Notes: generated from the letters alone by a model not told the origin. DNA of 64,000 bases from Candidatus Rubrivivax defluviihabitans (GCA_016709385.1 JADJMW010000004.1:269887-333886); one strand, 5' to 3'. Counted from the stretch's first letter, positions 51,057-60,235 are shown. Numbers and translations are program-made.

Positions 51057-52081
51057 CTCTGACCACCGCCCTGGCCCTGGCCGGCTTGCTGCTGCTGCTG
51101 GCGCTGGGCCTGCATGGCTGGTGGCAGACGCGCCGCGCGCAGCCACGCAAGGCGGTGCCCGGACCGGCCACGACCGAGCGCGTGGAGCCGGCACTCGGTG
51201 CTGCCGAGGTGACGGCAGCGCCGCCGGAGCCCACTGCGCTGCGCATGGCCCCGCGCCGCGTGCCGCGGCTGGACGCGCTCATCGACGCCATCGTGCCGCT
51301 GGCGCTGGAGGCACCGATCAGCGGCGAGATGGCGCTGGCGCACCTGCCGCCCACGCGTCGCGCCGGCAGCAAGCCGTTCTATGTCGAGGGGCTGGACGCC
51401 GAGAGCGGGCAGTGGGAACCCTGCACCCCCGGCCACCGCTACGGCGAACTGCAGGCCGGCGTGCAACTGGCCAGCCGCAGCGGCGCGCTCAACGAGATCG
51501 AATATTCGGAATTCGTGCAGAAGGTCGAGACCTTCGCCGAAGCCGTGGGTGCCAGCGCCGACGTGCCCGACATGCTCGAGGTGGTGGCCCGCGCGCGCGA
51601 ACTCGACGGCCTGACCGGCCCGCTGGACGCGCAGCTCACCGTGACGCTGCGCTCCAACGGCGTGGCCTGGTCGGTGGGTTATGTCCAGCAGGTGGCGGCC
51701 CGGCTGGGTTTCGTCACCGGCGCGGTGCCGGGCCGCATGGTGCTGCCGGCGGCCGAGGAGGGCGCGCCACCGATGCTGGTGCTGTCGGTGGACCCGCAGG
51801 CGGCACTGGCCGAAGAGCCGCAGGCCGCGGCCGTGCGCGAATGCGTGCTCGTACTCGACGTGCCGCAGACGCCTGAAAGCGCCGAGCCCTTCCCGGCCTT
51901 CCACCGCGCCGCCACCACGCTGGCCGACGACCTGGACGCCACCGCCATCGACGACCAGGGACAGCCCATCACGCTGCACGCCTACGCGGCCATCGGCCAT
52001 GAATTGCAGCAGCTGTACCGGCAACTGGAGGCGCTGGACCTGGCCGCCGGCAGCGCGGCGTCGCGGCGGCTGTTCAGCTGA
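51053..52081 (+). CDS. zipA: cell-division protein ZipA (FtsZ-binding C-terminal domain)
   Basis: 342 residues, overlapping the smc stop by an ATGA. The N-terminus is a single membrane helix (LTTALALAGLLLLLALGLHGWW), followed by a basic, Pro-rich linker. The C-terminal domain (about 205-330) matches the ZipA FtsZ-binding fold: MLVLSVDPQAAL, ECVLVLDVPQTPES and PFPAFHRAATTLADDLDA. The middle part (about 75-200), with KPFYVEGLDAESGQWEPC, is an additional domain common in betaproteobacterial versions. ZipA tethers FtsZ to the inner membrane. It lies between smc and ligA. Confidence 0.82.
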   Translation: MTLTTALALAGLLLLLALGLHGWWQTRRAQPRKAVPGPATTERVEPALGAAEVTAAPPEPTALRMAPRRVPRLDALIDAIVPLALEAPISGEMALAHLPPTRRAGSKPFYVEGLDAESGQWEPCTPGHRYGELQAGVQLASRSGALNEIEYSEFVQKVETFAEAVGASADVPDMLEVVARARELDGLTGPLDAQLTVTLRSNGVAWSVGYVQQVAARLGFVTGAVPGRMVLPAAEEGAPPMLVLSVDPQAALAEEPQAAAVRECVLVLDVPQTPESAEPFPAFHRAATTLADDLDATAIDDQGQPITLHAYAAIGHELQQLYRQLEALDLAAGSAASRRLFS

Positions 52082-52093
52082 TCCGGCGCTGCG

Positions 52094-54154
52094 ATGTCGA
52101 CCACCGACCCTGCACGCCGTGCCGCTGAGTTGCGCGCGCTGCTGCAGCACCACGCGCACCGCTACCACGTGCTCGACGCGCCAGAGATCCCCGACGCCGA
52201 ATACGACCGCCTGTTCCAGGAATTGCAGTCCATCGAGGTCGCGTACCCCGAACTGCTGGCACCCGACTCGCCCACCCAGCGTGTGCTGGGCCAGGTGCTG
52301 CCCGGTCTGAGTCCGGTGCGGCATGCCGTGTCGATGCTGTCGATCCGCACCGAGACCGACACCACCGCGGCGGGTGCCGAGGCCTTCGACGCCAGGGTGC
52401 GGCGCGAACTGGCGCTGCCGGCCGACGCACCGCCGGTGGAATACGCCGCCGAGCTGAAGTTCGATGGCCTGGCCATCAACCTTCGCTACGAGCAGGGCGT
52501 GCTGGTGCAGGCGGCCACGCGCGGCGATGGCGAGACCGGGGAGGACGTCACTCACAACATTCGCACCATCGGGCAGATTCCCTTGCGGCTGCTCGGCGAC
52601 GCGCCCGCCATGCTGGAAGTGCGTGGCGAGGTCTACATGCGCCGCGACGATTTCGAGCGTCTCAACGAGCGCCAGCGGCAGCAGGGCCTGAAGACCTATA
52701 TCAACCCGCGCAACACCGCCGCCGGCGCCGTACGCCAGTTGGACAACCGGTCGCTGGCCGACAAGAAGCTGAGCTTCTTCGCCTATGGCCTGGGCGAGGT
52801 GCGGGGCTGGGTTCAGCCGTCCACGCACAGCGCCACGCTGGACGCAATGGCGGCCTTCGGCATGCCGGTGTGCGCCGACCGCGCGGTCGTGCAGGGCGCG
52901 GCCGGGCTGGTGGCCTTCCACAGGGAGATGGGGGCGAAGCGCGATGCGCTGCCCTTCGACATCGACGGCGTCGTCTACAAGGTCAACGCCGTGGCGCTGC
53001 AGCAGCGACTGGGCTTCGTGACGCGCGAGCCGCGCTGGGCGGTGGCGCACAAATACCCGGCGCAGGAGCAGACGACACGGCTGAATGGCATCGAGATCCA
53101 GGTCGGGCGCACCGGCAAGCTCACCCCCGTGGCCAAGCTGGAGCCGGTCTTCGTGGGCGGCACCACGGTGAGCAATGCCACGTTGCACAACCTGTTCGAG
53201 CTGCGCCGCAAGGGCGTGCGCGTGGGCGACACGGTGATCGTGCGTCGCGCCGGCGACGTGATTCCCGAGGTGGTGGCCCGCGTGCCCGGGCCCCGCCCGG
53301 CCTACGTACCCAACTTCCGCATGCCGCGCGCCTGCCCGGTGTGCGGCAGCGCCGTGCTGCGCGAAAAGGGCGGCATCGACCACCGCTGCAGCGGCGGGCT
53401 GTTCTGCGCCGCCCAGCGCAAGCAGGCGCTGCTGCATTTCGCCGGCCGGCGCGCGATGGACATCGAAGGCCTGGGCGACAAGCTGGTGGACCAGCTCGTC
53501 GACGGCGGGCTCATTCGCACCTTGCCCGAGCTCTATAAGCTGGGCGTGGCAAAGCTCTCGGCGCTGGAACGCATGGCCGACAGGAGCGCGGCCAATCTGG
53601 TGGCCGCGCTGGAAAAGAGCAAGCACACGACGCTGGCGCGCTTTCTCTACGCCCTGGGCATCCGGCATGTCGGCGAGGCCACCGCGAAGGACCTGGTGCG
53701 ACACTTCGGCGGCATCGATCGGATCATGGACGCCAGCGTGGCCCAATTGCTTGAAGTGAACGATGTCGGTCCCGTGGTGGCGCAGAGCATCCGCAGCTTC
53801 TTCGACCAGCCGCACCACCGCGAGGTGGTGGAGCAGTTGCGCGCCGCCGGCATCACCTGGCCCGAACACGAGGGCGAGGCCGATACGGCGCCGAAGCCGC
53901 TGGCCGGCCGGACGCTGGTGCTCACCGGCACCTTGCCCACGCTCGGCCGCGACGACGCCAAGGCGCTGATCGAAGCCGCCGGCGGCAAGGTGGCCGGTTC
54001 GGTGTCGAAGAAGACCGACTGGGTGGTGGCCGGCGCGGAAGCCGGCAGCAAGCTCGACAAGGCGCGTGAACTCGGCATCCCCGTGCTCGACGAAGCGGGC
54101 CTGCATGCGTTGCTCGGCGCCGCCGCAGCATCCGATGGGGACACCGCGCCGTGA
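52094..54154 (+). CDS. ligA: NAD-dependent DNA ligase LigA
   Basis: 686 residues. The adenylation domain starts with the Ia region YHVLDAPEIPDAEYD, and the catalytic Lys122 lies in ELKFDGLAI. The OB fold has EIQVGRTGKLTPVAKLEPV. Four cysteines of the zinc finger occur in CPVCGSAV and CSGGLFCAAQRK. Helix-hairpin-helix repeats follow, and a C-terminal BRCT domain is seen with AGRTLVLTGTLPTLGRDDAK. The enzyme seals nicks in replication and repair using NAD. It starts 12 bases after zipA and overlaps the downstream permease gene. Confidence 0.96.
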   Translation: MSTTDPARRAAELRALLQHHAHRYHVLDAPEIPDAEYDRLFQELQSIEVAYPELLAPDSPTQRVLGQVLPGLSPVRHAVSMLSIRTETDTTAAGAEAFDARVRRELALPADAPPVEYAAELKFDGLAINLRYEQGVLVQAATRGDGETGEDVTHNIRTIGQIPLRLLGDAPAMLEVRGEVYMRRDDFERLNERQRQQGLKTYINPRNTAAGAVRQLDNRSLADKKLSFFAYGLGEVRGWVQPSTHSATLDAMAAFGMPVCADRAVVQGAAGLVAFHREMGAKRDALPFDIDGVVYKVNAVALQQRLGFVTREPRWAVAHKYPAQEQTTRLNGIEIQVGRTGKLTPVAKLEPVFVGGTTVSNATLHNLFELRRKGVRVGDTVIVRRAGDVIPEVVARVPGPRPAYVPNFRMPRACPVCGSAVLREKGGIDHRCSGGLFCAAQRKQALLHFAGRRAMDIEGLGDKLVDQLVDGGLIRTLPELYKLGVAKLSALERMADRSAANLVAALEKSKHTTLARFLYALGIRHVGEATAKDLVRHFGGIDRIMDASVAQLLEVNDVGPVVAQSIRSFFDQPHHREVVEQLRAAGITWPEHEGEADTAPKPLAGRTLVLTGTLPTLGRDDAKALIEAAGGKVAGSVSKKTDWVVAGAEAGSKLDKARELGIPVLDEAGLHALLGAAAASDGDTAP

Positions 54155-55407
54155 TGCCCTTCGGTCTGAGCACCGACGCCTGGCTGGTGCTGGCGATCTT
54201 CATGCTGGTCTACACCGGCATGATGCTCGGCGGCCTGCCGCGGCTGATGCTCGACCGCACCGGCGTGGCGCTGCTCGGCGCCATCGCCATCATCGGCCTG
54301 CGCGAGATGACGCCCGAGGAAGCGGCGCGCGCCGTGCACCTGCCGACCATGCTGCTGCTGTTCTCGTTCATGGTCATCTCGGCGCAGATGCGGCTGGGCG
54401 GCTTCTACAGCGCCGTCACGCGGCGCATCGCGGCCCTGCGCGTGGGGCCGATGGGCCTGCTGGCGACGGTGATCTTCGTTGCCGGTGCGTTGTCGGCGGT
54501 GTTCTCCAACGACATCGTCTGCCTGGCGGTGGCGCCGTTGCTGGCCGAAGCCTGCCTGCGCCGGCGCCTGGACCCCGTGCCCTACCTGCTGGCACTGGCC
54601 TGCGCCAGCAATATCGGCTCGGCCGCCACGCTGATCGGCAACCCGCAGAACATGCTCATCGGCGAGGTGCTGAAGCTGTCCTTCGCCGGCTATGCACGTG
54701 AAGCGCTGCTGCCCGTGGGCCTGAGCCTGTTGGCGCTGTGGGCCGTGCTGGCCCGGCCGGTGCACCGCGGTGTGCTGCTCGTCGACCCCGAGGCCAACCA
54801 GCTGGCAGCGATGACCGTCGAGGCGCCGCGTTTCGACGCCTGGCAGACCTTCAAGGGCCTGTTCGTTGCCCTAGGGCTGGTGGCTGTCTTCCTGTTCACC
54901 GACTGGCCGCGCGACGTGGCGGCGCTGGTGGCCGCGGGCTTTCTGCTGCTCAGCCGGCGCTTCCATTCGTCCCGGGTCATGGGACTGGTCGACTGGGAGT
55001 TGCTGATCCTGTTCATGGGCCTGTTCGTCGTCAACCACGCGCTGCAGGACACGGGCCTGGTGCAGCGGGCGCTGGATGGGCTGGCCGCCAAGGGGCTGCA
55101 CTTCAGCGAACCCGGCGTGCTGTTCGGCGCCACGCTGGTGCTGAGCAACCTGGTGTCGAACGTGCCGGCAGTGATGCTGCTGCTGCCGGCAGCCGAAGGG
55201 CCGCAGGCCGGTGCCACGCTGGCCCTGGTGAGCACGCTGGCGGGCAACCTGCTCATCGTCGGCTCGATCGCCAACATCATCGTGGTGGACGCGGCGCGCA
55301 AATGCGGCATCACCATCGACTGGAAGACCCACGCCCGCGTCGGCGTGCCGGTGACGCTGCTCACGCTGGGCATCACCGCGGGCTGGCTGGTGCGGCAGAC
55401 ATCTTGA
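54154..55407 (+). CDS. SLC13/ArsB-type anion permease
   Basis: 417 residues; ATG 54154 overlaps the ligA stop (TGATG). About ten transmembrane helices are predicted by eye, such as WLVLAIFMLVYTGMMLGG, FMVISAQMRLGGFYS and VIFVAGALSAVFSNDIVCLAVAPLL. The repeated asparagine signature is seen in SNDIVCLAV, SNIGSAATLIGNPQN and SNLVSNVPAVMLLL, typical of the ion-transporter superfamily with ArsB, CitM and YbiR-like members. It moves an anion or an ion-coupled carboxylate; the substrate cannot be told. Being coupled to ligA suggests steady expression rather than inducible transport. Confidence 0.85.
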   Translation: MPFGLSTDAWLVLAIFMLVYTGMMLGGLPRLMLDRTGVALLGAIAIIGLREMTPEEAARAVHLPTMLLLFSFMVISAQMRLGGFYSAVTRRIAALRVGPMGLLATVIFVAGALSAVFSNDIVCLAVAPLLAEACLRRRLDPVPYLLALACASNIGSAATLIGNPQNMLIGEVLKLSFAGYAREALLPVGLSLLALWAVLARPVHRGVLLVDPEANQLAAMTVEAPRFDAWQTFKGLFVALGLVAVFLFTDWPRDVAALVAAGFLLLSRRFHSSRVMGLVDWELLILFMGLFVVNHALQDTGLVQRALDGLAAKGLHFSEPGVLFGATLVLSNLVSNVPAVMLLLPAAEGPQAGATLALVSTLAGNLLIVGSIANIIVVDAARKCGITIDWKTHARVGVPVTLLTLGITAGWLVRQTS

Positions 55408-55427
55408 AACTCGAAGGGAGGCCGGGC

Positions 55428-55964
55428 ATGGCCGTGCGCGAGATCCTGAAGATGGGTGACCCGCGGCTGCTGCGCGTGGCGCAGCCGGTGCGGGCATTCG
55501 ACACGCCCGAACTGCACACCCTGGTGGCCGACATGTTCGACACCATGGAAGCCGCGCGCGGTGCCGGCCTGGCGGCACCGCAGATCGGCGTCGATCTGCA
55601 ATTGGTGATCTTCGGTTTCAGCCACAGCGAGCGCTACCCCGAAGCGCCGCCGGTGCCGCGCACCGTGCTGCTCAACCCCGAGATCACGCCGCTGGGCGAC
55701 GCGAAGGAGGACGGCTGGGAGGGCTGCCTGTCGGTGCCCGGGCTGCGCGGCGTGGTGCCGCGCCACGCGCGCATCCGCTACCGCGGCTTCGACCTCCAGG
55801 GCCGGCTGCTGGAGCGCGAGGCCGAAGGCTTCCACGCCCGAGTGGTGCAGCACGAGTGCGACCACCTGATCGGGCGCCTGTACCCCACGCGCATGGCCGA
55901 CCTCACCAAGTTGGGCTTCACCAGCGTGCTGTTTCCGGAACTGGATGCGGTCGAAGACGATTGA
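55428..55964 (+). CDS. def: peptide deformylase
   Basis: 178 residues; ATG 55428 has GAAGGGAG at 55413-55420. The three deformylase motifs are complete: GAGLAAPQIG (motif 1), EGCLSVPG with the metal-binding Cys (motif 2), and QHECDHLIG with the two His and catalytic Glu (motif 3). The enzyme removes the formyl group from new proteins. The typical partner fmt is not adjacent, so this may be a second copy in the genome. That is inference. Confidence 0.93.
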   Translation: MAVREILKMGDPRLLRVAQPVRAFDTPELHTLVADMFDTMEAARGAGLAAPQIGVDLQLVIFGFSHSERYPEAPPVPRTVLLNPEITPLGDAKEDGWEGCLSVPGLRGVVPRHARIRYRGFDLQGRLLEREAEGFHARVVQHECDHLIGRLYPTRMADLTKLGFTSVLFPELDAVEDD

Positions 55965-56047
55965 GCGGCCAGTCGCGGCCGTGACGGAAACATGGCTTTA
56001 CATCGCGTCGGGTCGGCGGGCGCGCACGCCCGTGCGTTGACAGGGGC

Positions 56048-58081
56048 ATGGGAAGCAGCACACCCGTCAGCTCGGTCCGGATCTGGCTCATGCGACTGGC
56101 CCTGGTCGTGGCCGCTGGGCTGGCCGTCGGTTCAGGCGCCGCCTGGGCCCAGGACGACCCGCCCGGGCGTGTCGGCCGGCTGGCCGAGCTGCGCGGCCAG
56201 GTGTGGTGGTTCGACGTCGAGTCCGGCGCCTGGAGCGAAGCCGAACGCAACCGCCCGTTGACCGGGGGCGACCGCATCTCCACCGCACCGGACGCGCGCG
56301 CCGAACTGCGCGTGGGATCGACCGTGCTGCGCCTGGGCGGCGTCACCGAAGTGGAGGTGCTGCGCCTGGACGACGAGCACATGGACTTCCAGCTCCACAC
56401 CGGCAGCCTGGCGCTGCGCGTGCGCGAGCGCGAGGTCGCCGACGAGATCCGGATCGTCACCGCCGAGCTGCCGCTGCGACCGCTGCGCAGCGGCCACTAC
56501 CGCTTCGACCGCGTCGACGACAGCAGCTATGCCGGCACCTGGCGCGGCAGCCAACGCGTGGACGCGCCCGAAGGCCTGGTCGTCGACACCGGCCAGCGCG
56601 CCGAGTTCTGGCGCGAGGGCGCCACGCGCACGCTGCGCCACGCCTGGGGCCCGCTGCCCGACGACGAATTTTCGCAGTGGGTGGCCAGCGAGGACCTGCG
56701 CGACCAGCGCAGCGCCGCCACGCGCCATGTCTCGCCCGAGATGACCGGTGCGGAAGACCTGGACCGCCACGGACGCTGGGACACCCACCCCGAATACGGC
56801 GCGGTGTGGATTCCCTTCGAGGTGCGCAGCGGTTGGGCGCCGTACCGCCATGGGCGCTGGGTCTGGGTGCGGCCCTGGGGCTGGACCTGGGTCGACGAGG
56901 CCCCCTGGGGTTTTGCGCCGTTCCACTACGGTCGCTGGGTGCACTGGGGCGGCCGCTGGGGCTGGTGGCCGGGGGCGTATGTGGCGCGGCCGGTCTTTGC
57001 ACCGGCGCTGGTGGCCTGGGTCGGCAGCTCGAACTGGGGCGTGTCGGTGAATGTCGGCGGGCCAGCCATCGGCTGGGTGCCGCTGGCGCCGCGCGAGGTC
57101 TACGTGCCCTGGTATCGCACCACGCCGCGCTACGTGGACCGCGTCAACCGGCATCCGCCACCGCCCGGGCACCGGCCGGGGCCGGATCGGCCCGATCGAC
57201 CGCCAGGACCGCAGTGGCCGCAGGTGCCCCAGGTACCCCAGGTGCCCACCGGCCCGGTGATGTATGGCAACCAGGGTGTGCCCGGCGCCGTGACGGTGGT
57301 GCCGCGCGACGTGCTGGTGCAGCGCCAGCCGGTGGGCAGGGCGGTGATCACGCCGCGCGGCAGCGGGGCACCGGTGCAGAACCTGGTGCGCGTGGAGCCG
57401 CCGTCCGCACCCGCACCCGTGCCCGGACCGCGGGTCGACGGCCTGGCGCCAGGGCAGCCGCCCAAAGCCATGCCGCGGCGCGAATTCCGTGATGGCGGCC
57501 GAGGCGATCGCCGCGCCGATGACCGGGAACTGCGCGAACCGCGTCAGACGGGCGAAGTCCGCGCGCCGAACGAGGTCACGACCCGGCCGCAGCCGGGGCG
57601 TGCACCCGCGGCGGCCGCAGGCAGCGTGACAACCCGGCCGCCGGCGCGAGACCACGCCGAGCCGGGATTCGAACGCCGCCGCGAGCGCCCGGTGCCGGCG
57701 ACTGTACCGCTGGCAGAGTCGCCGCCGGGGCCGCCACGCCCGGAACAGCCGATCAGGGTGGCGCCGCGGCCAGCACCACCATCGGCAGCTCCTGCAGCTC
57801 CGACGGCCCCAGCGGCGCCGCCAGCGGCCGGCTTGCGGCCCTCGGCGCCAGCCGCACAACCCGTGCCAGCCGTCGTCCAGCCCGCACCGGCCGCGGCGCC
57901 GACCGCACCGCCCGTGATGCCGATGCCGGCGGCGCCCCAGCTTCGCCCGGCACCTCCCGTGGCCACGCCCAGGGCAGACGCAGTGGCCCCGCCGGTACCG
58001 ACCGAGCCCGCGCCCGTCCGCGGCGACGAGCGCAAGCGCGTGCCTGAGTCGCGCCGCACGCCTCACGAGCAATTGCGCTGA
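56048..58081 (+). CDS. secreted Trp/Pro-rich protein with FecR-like domain (DUF6600 type)
   Basis: 677 residues from ATG 56048. A signal peptide (MRLALVVAAGLAVGSGAAWA) leads into a FecR-like beta domain (about 35-170), with GRLAELRGQVW and RPLTGGDRISTAPDARAELRVGS. Around residues 235-345 there is a Trp-rich repeat region (WVWVRPWGWTWVDEAPWGF, HYGRWVHWGGRWGWWPG) characteristic of DUF6600 proteins. The last 320 residues are low-complexity Pro/Ala/Arg sequence with VPQVPQVP repeats. It is likely periplasmic or surface exposed. Function is unknown, and the domain order suggests an envelope structural or stress protein. It converges on tesA with 22 bases between the stops. Confidence 0.82.
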   Translation: MGSSTPVSSVRIWLMRLALVVAAGLAVGSGAAWAQDDPPGRVGRLAELRGQVWWFDVESGAWSEAERNRPLTGGDRISTAPDARAELRVGSTVLRLGGVTEVEVLRLDDEHMDFQLHTGSLALRVREREVADEIRIVTAELPLRPLRSGHYRFDRVDDSSYAGTWRGSQRVDAPEGLVVDTGQRAEFWREGATRTLRHAWGPLPDDEFSQWVASEDLRDQRSAATRHVSPEMTGAEDLDRHGRWDTHPEYGAVWIPFEVRSGWAPYRHGRWVWVRPWGWTWVDEAPWGFAPFHYGRWVHWGGRWGWWPGAYVARPVFAPALVAWVGSSNWGVSVNVGGPAIGWVPLAPREVYVPWYRTTPRYVDRVNRHPPPPGHRPGPDRPDRPPGPQWPQVPQVPQVPTGPVMYGNQGVPGAVTVVPRDVLVQRQPVGRAVITPRGSGAPVQNLVRVEPPSAPAPVPGPRVDGLAPGQPPKAMPRREFRDGGRGDRRADDRELREPRQTGEVRAPNEVTTRPQPGRAPAAAAGSVTTRPPARDHAEPGFERRRERPVPATVPLAESPPGPPRPEQPIRVAPRPAPPSAAPAAPTAPAAPPAAGLRPSAPAAQPVPAVVQPAPAAAPTAPPVMPMPAAPQLRPAPPVATPRADAVAPPVPTEPAPVRGDERKRVPESRRTPHEQLR

Positions 58082-58103
58082 GCCGTGCCCGGCAGGGCGG
58101 ACT

Positions 58104-58778
58104 TCAGCGCAGCAGCGGCCTGAGCACCGGCCAGACGTTGTCCAGCATCTGCGGGTGCGCCGCGGCGGTCGGGTGGATGCGGTCGGGCTGGAACAGCGCG
58201 TCGGCATTCGGCGCATCGGCCACGCCGGCCAGCAGGAAGGGCACCAGCGCGGTGCCTTCCGCGCGCGCCACGGTGCCGAACAGGCGGGCGAAGTCCTCGC
58301 TGTATTTGCGCCCGTAGTTGGGCGGCACGGCGATGCCGGCGATCAGCACCTTGGCGCCGGCCGTCTTGGCCGCGCGCGCCATCGCGGCGAGGTTGGCCTC
58401 GGTCATGTCCAGCGGCAAGCCGCGCAGCGCGTCGTTTCCGCCCAGGGCCACCACCACCACCTGCGGCCGGTGCTGCTGCAGCAGCGCTGGCAGCCGCGAA
58501 CGGCCGCCAGAAGTGGTGTCGCCGCTGATGCTGGCGTTGACCACCCGCACCGGCAGCTTCTGCTGCGCGAGGCGCTGCTCCAGCAGCGCCACCCAGCCGC
58601 TGCCACGCGCGATGCCGTATTCGGCCGACAGGCTGTCGCCCACCACCAGCAGCGTGCGGCTTGCCCCCGTGGCATGCACGGGCGCGCCGGCGCCGGCCGC
58701 GGCCAATAGCAGCAGCGCGCTACAGTGCGCGACGAAAGCGCGCCGCGCAGGAATAGAAAACTCAATGTCCGAAGCCAT
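58104..58778 (-). CDS. tesA: GDSL lysophospholipase/arylesterase TesA
   Basis: 224 residues from ATG 58778; another ATG directly precedes it at 58781. A signal segment (FVAHCSALLLLAAAGAGAPVHA) is followed by the SGNH fold: block I LLVVGDSLSAEYG with the catalytic Ser, block II Gly in NASISGDTTSGG, block III VVVALGGNDALRGLP with Asn, and block V DRIHPTAAAH with the catalytic Asp and His. The enzyme splits esters and thioesters in the periplasm. Its start lies 13 bases inside the divergent ybbA gene. The tesA/ybbA head-to-head arrangement is known from E. coli, where the genes do not overlap. Confidence 0.9.
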   Translation of the reverse strand: MASDIEFSIPARRAFVAHCSALLLLAAAGAGAPVHATGASRTLLVVGDSLSAEYGIARGSGWVALLEQRLAQQKLPVRVVNASISGDTTSGGRSRLPALLQQHRPQVVVVALGGNDALRGLPLDMTEANLAAMARAAKTAGAKVLIAGIAVPPNYGRKYSEDFARLFGTVARAEGTALVPFLLAGVADAPNADALFQPDRIHPTAAAHPQMLDNVWPVLRPLLR

Positions 58779-59463
58779 CATCGTCGTGCAGCGGGTCACC
58801 AAGCAGGTGGCCGATTCCACCGGAACCCTGACCATACTTCATGACATCGACTTCACGCTGCAGGCGCGCGAATCGGTGGCCATCGTCGGCGCCTCGGGCT
58901 CGGGCAAGAGCACGCTGCTGTCGATCCTGGCCGGCCTGGACACGCCCACGTCGGGCAACGTGGTGCTGGCCGGGGTGGACCTGTTCACGCTGGACGAGGA
59001 CGCGCGCGCCGAGCTGCGCTCGCGCCAGGTGGGTTTCGTCTTCCAGAGCTTCCAGCTGCTGGGCAACCTGACGGCGCTGGAAAACGTGATGCTGCCGCTG
59101 GAACTGATGGGCCGCCACGATGCGCGAACGGCCGCCACCGAACTGCTGCGCCGCGTGGGCCTGGGCGAACGCCTGCAGCATTACCCCAAGGTGCTTTCCG
59201 GCGGCGAGCAGCAGCGCGTGGCGCTGGCGCGCGCCTTCGTGGTGCGGCCGGCCGTGCTGCTGGCCGACGAACCCACCGGCAGCCTGGATTTCGCCACCGG
59301 CGCCACGGTGATGGAGCTGATGTTCGAGCTGAACCGCGAGGCCGGCACGACGCTGGTGCTGGTGACGCACGACCCGGCCATCGCCGCGCGCTGCGACCGC
59401 CAGCTGCGCATCGAGGCCGGCCGCATCGTCGAGTCGACGCGGCGCAGCCTGCGGGCGGCCTGA
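58765..59463 (+). CDS. ybbA: ABC transporter ATP-binding protein, YbbA type
   Basis: 232 residues from ATG 58765, with AGGAA about 11 bases upstream. The ATPase motifs are Walker A GASGSGKSTLLS, Q-loop VFQSFQLLGNLTALENV, signature VLSGGEQQRVALARAF and Walker B VLLADEPTGSLDF, then VTHDPAI. It belongs to the LolD/MacB-like branch that partners with an FtsX-like permease. In most genomes ybbA is followed by the permease gene ybbP. Here the next gene is a reversed MAPEG gene of a mobile region, so the partner is missing or displaced. Confidence 0.9.
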   Translation: MSEAIIVVQRVTKQVADSTGTLTILHDIDFTLQARESVAIVGASGSGKSTLLSILAGLDTPTSGNVVLAGVDLFTLDEDARAELRSRQVGFVFQSFQLLGNLTALENVMLPLELMGRHDARTAATELLRRVGLGERLQHYPKVLSGGEQQRVALARAFVVRPAVLLADEPTGSLDFATGATVMELMFELNREAGTTLVLVTHDPAIAARCDRQLRIEAGRIVESTRRSLRAA

Positions 59464-59683
59464 AGCCGCTTGCGGCGCGCGGCATCGCTTGCGGCAGCGG
59501 GTCGGCTTCAGTGACGGATCGTGCGCCTGGGCCACGCGCCGCCACGCGCCTGCCGGCGCACTTCGAACCGATGGCGCTTCCCCAGCAGCCAACTTGAGTA
59601 TCGCGGGTCAACTGGGTCTGAATCAAGCCAGCCGGCCGCCTCGAAACCCGGTGCGGTTCAATTTGGCCTCACTCGCTGCTGCT

Positions 59684-60091
59684 CTATGCCGCGAGAAGCT
59701 TGACCGCCCAGTAGACGGCAATGCTCATTTGCACGGCGAAAGCAGCAAACCTCGCGGTTACTGCGGTTGAAGACGTGGACGCTAGGTGAATCGTTGACTG
59801 AAGAATGCGGGCTGCGAGCAGCGCATAGGCAAGTGGATCCGTGACGCTTGACTTGCCTGCGAGGACTGCCAAAACCATGAGGCCGCCGAAGACGGGCAAC
59901 CCTTCCAGGCAGTTGGCGTGCGCACGCGCCAAGCGCTGCATGAAGGGCGAGAGATTCGAATTCTCGGGATTGAAGCCATTTGCCGCTACCTCTCCCGTGA
60001 GAACGAGCTTGGAGCGAATAACCTCCATGAGTACGAGTAGGGCCAGAGTCCAACATATGAACCCGAGCAAGGCCAGCAGCGTATGGGACAT
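59684..60091 (-). CDS. MAPEG-family membrane protein, probable integron cassette gene
   Basis: 135 residues from ATG 60091, with AGGAG ten bases upstream. Four hydrophobic helices are visible: LLALLGFICWTLALLVLMEVI, LEGLPVFGGLMVLAVLAG, LAYALLAARILQSTIHL and FAAFAVQMSIAVYWAVKLL. The RAHANCLEGLPVF segment is the MAPEG signature. MAPEG proteins include glutathione-dependent detoxifying enzymes, and the substrate here is unknown. Base composition is lower in GC than the neighbours. On its upstream side (minus strand) lies GTTAGGC, the standard left boundary of an integron cassette, 59 bases before the start codon. This points to horizontal gain. Confidence 0.8.
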   Translation of the reverse strand: MSHTLLALLGFICWTLALLVLMEVIRSKLVLTGEVAANGFNPENSNLSPFMQRLARAHANCLEGLPVFGGLMVLAVLAGKSSVTDPLAYALLAARILQSTIHLASTSSTAVTARFAAFAVQMSIAVYWAVKLLAA

Positions 60092-60149
60092 GGTGCGATG
60101 GCTCCTGTGATTCAGTGCTGCCGGCCACGGCACGGTGGCGTTCTATGAG

Positions 60150-60235
60150 GCCTAACGAATAGCGTTTATCCGACGCCGTGCCAATGCTGGCCGAGCGCGC
60201 CAGGGTTGGATGGCGTCGGATAAACCCTGTTGAAC
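60150..60235 (-). repeat. integron attC-like recombination site
   Basis: The 86 bases begin with GCCTAAC (60150-60156), matching RYYYAAC, and end with GTTGAAC (60229-60235), matching GTTRRRY. Inside, a perfect 14-base inverted repeat (60164-60177 and 60212-60225) is followed by inner pairs CCAA/TTGG (60181-60184, 60206-60209) and CTGGC/GCCAG (60187-60191, 60199-60203). The whole forms one long imperfect hairpin, as attC sites do. Read on the minus strand it ends in G|TTAGGC next to the MAPEG gene, the usual cassette junction. I found no second attC after the MAPEG gene and no integron integrase (IntI) in the window. Confidence 0.65.

Noticed and set aside
59464..59683. A second attC site after the MAPEG gene
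   Set aside because: I looked for RYYYAAC and GTTRRRY ends with an inverted repeat between them and found none. The stretch shows no gene or clear element.
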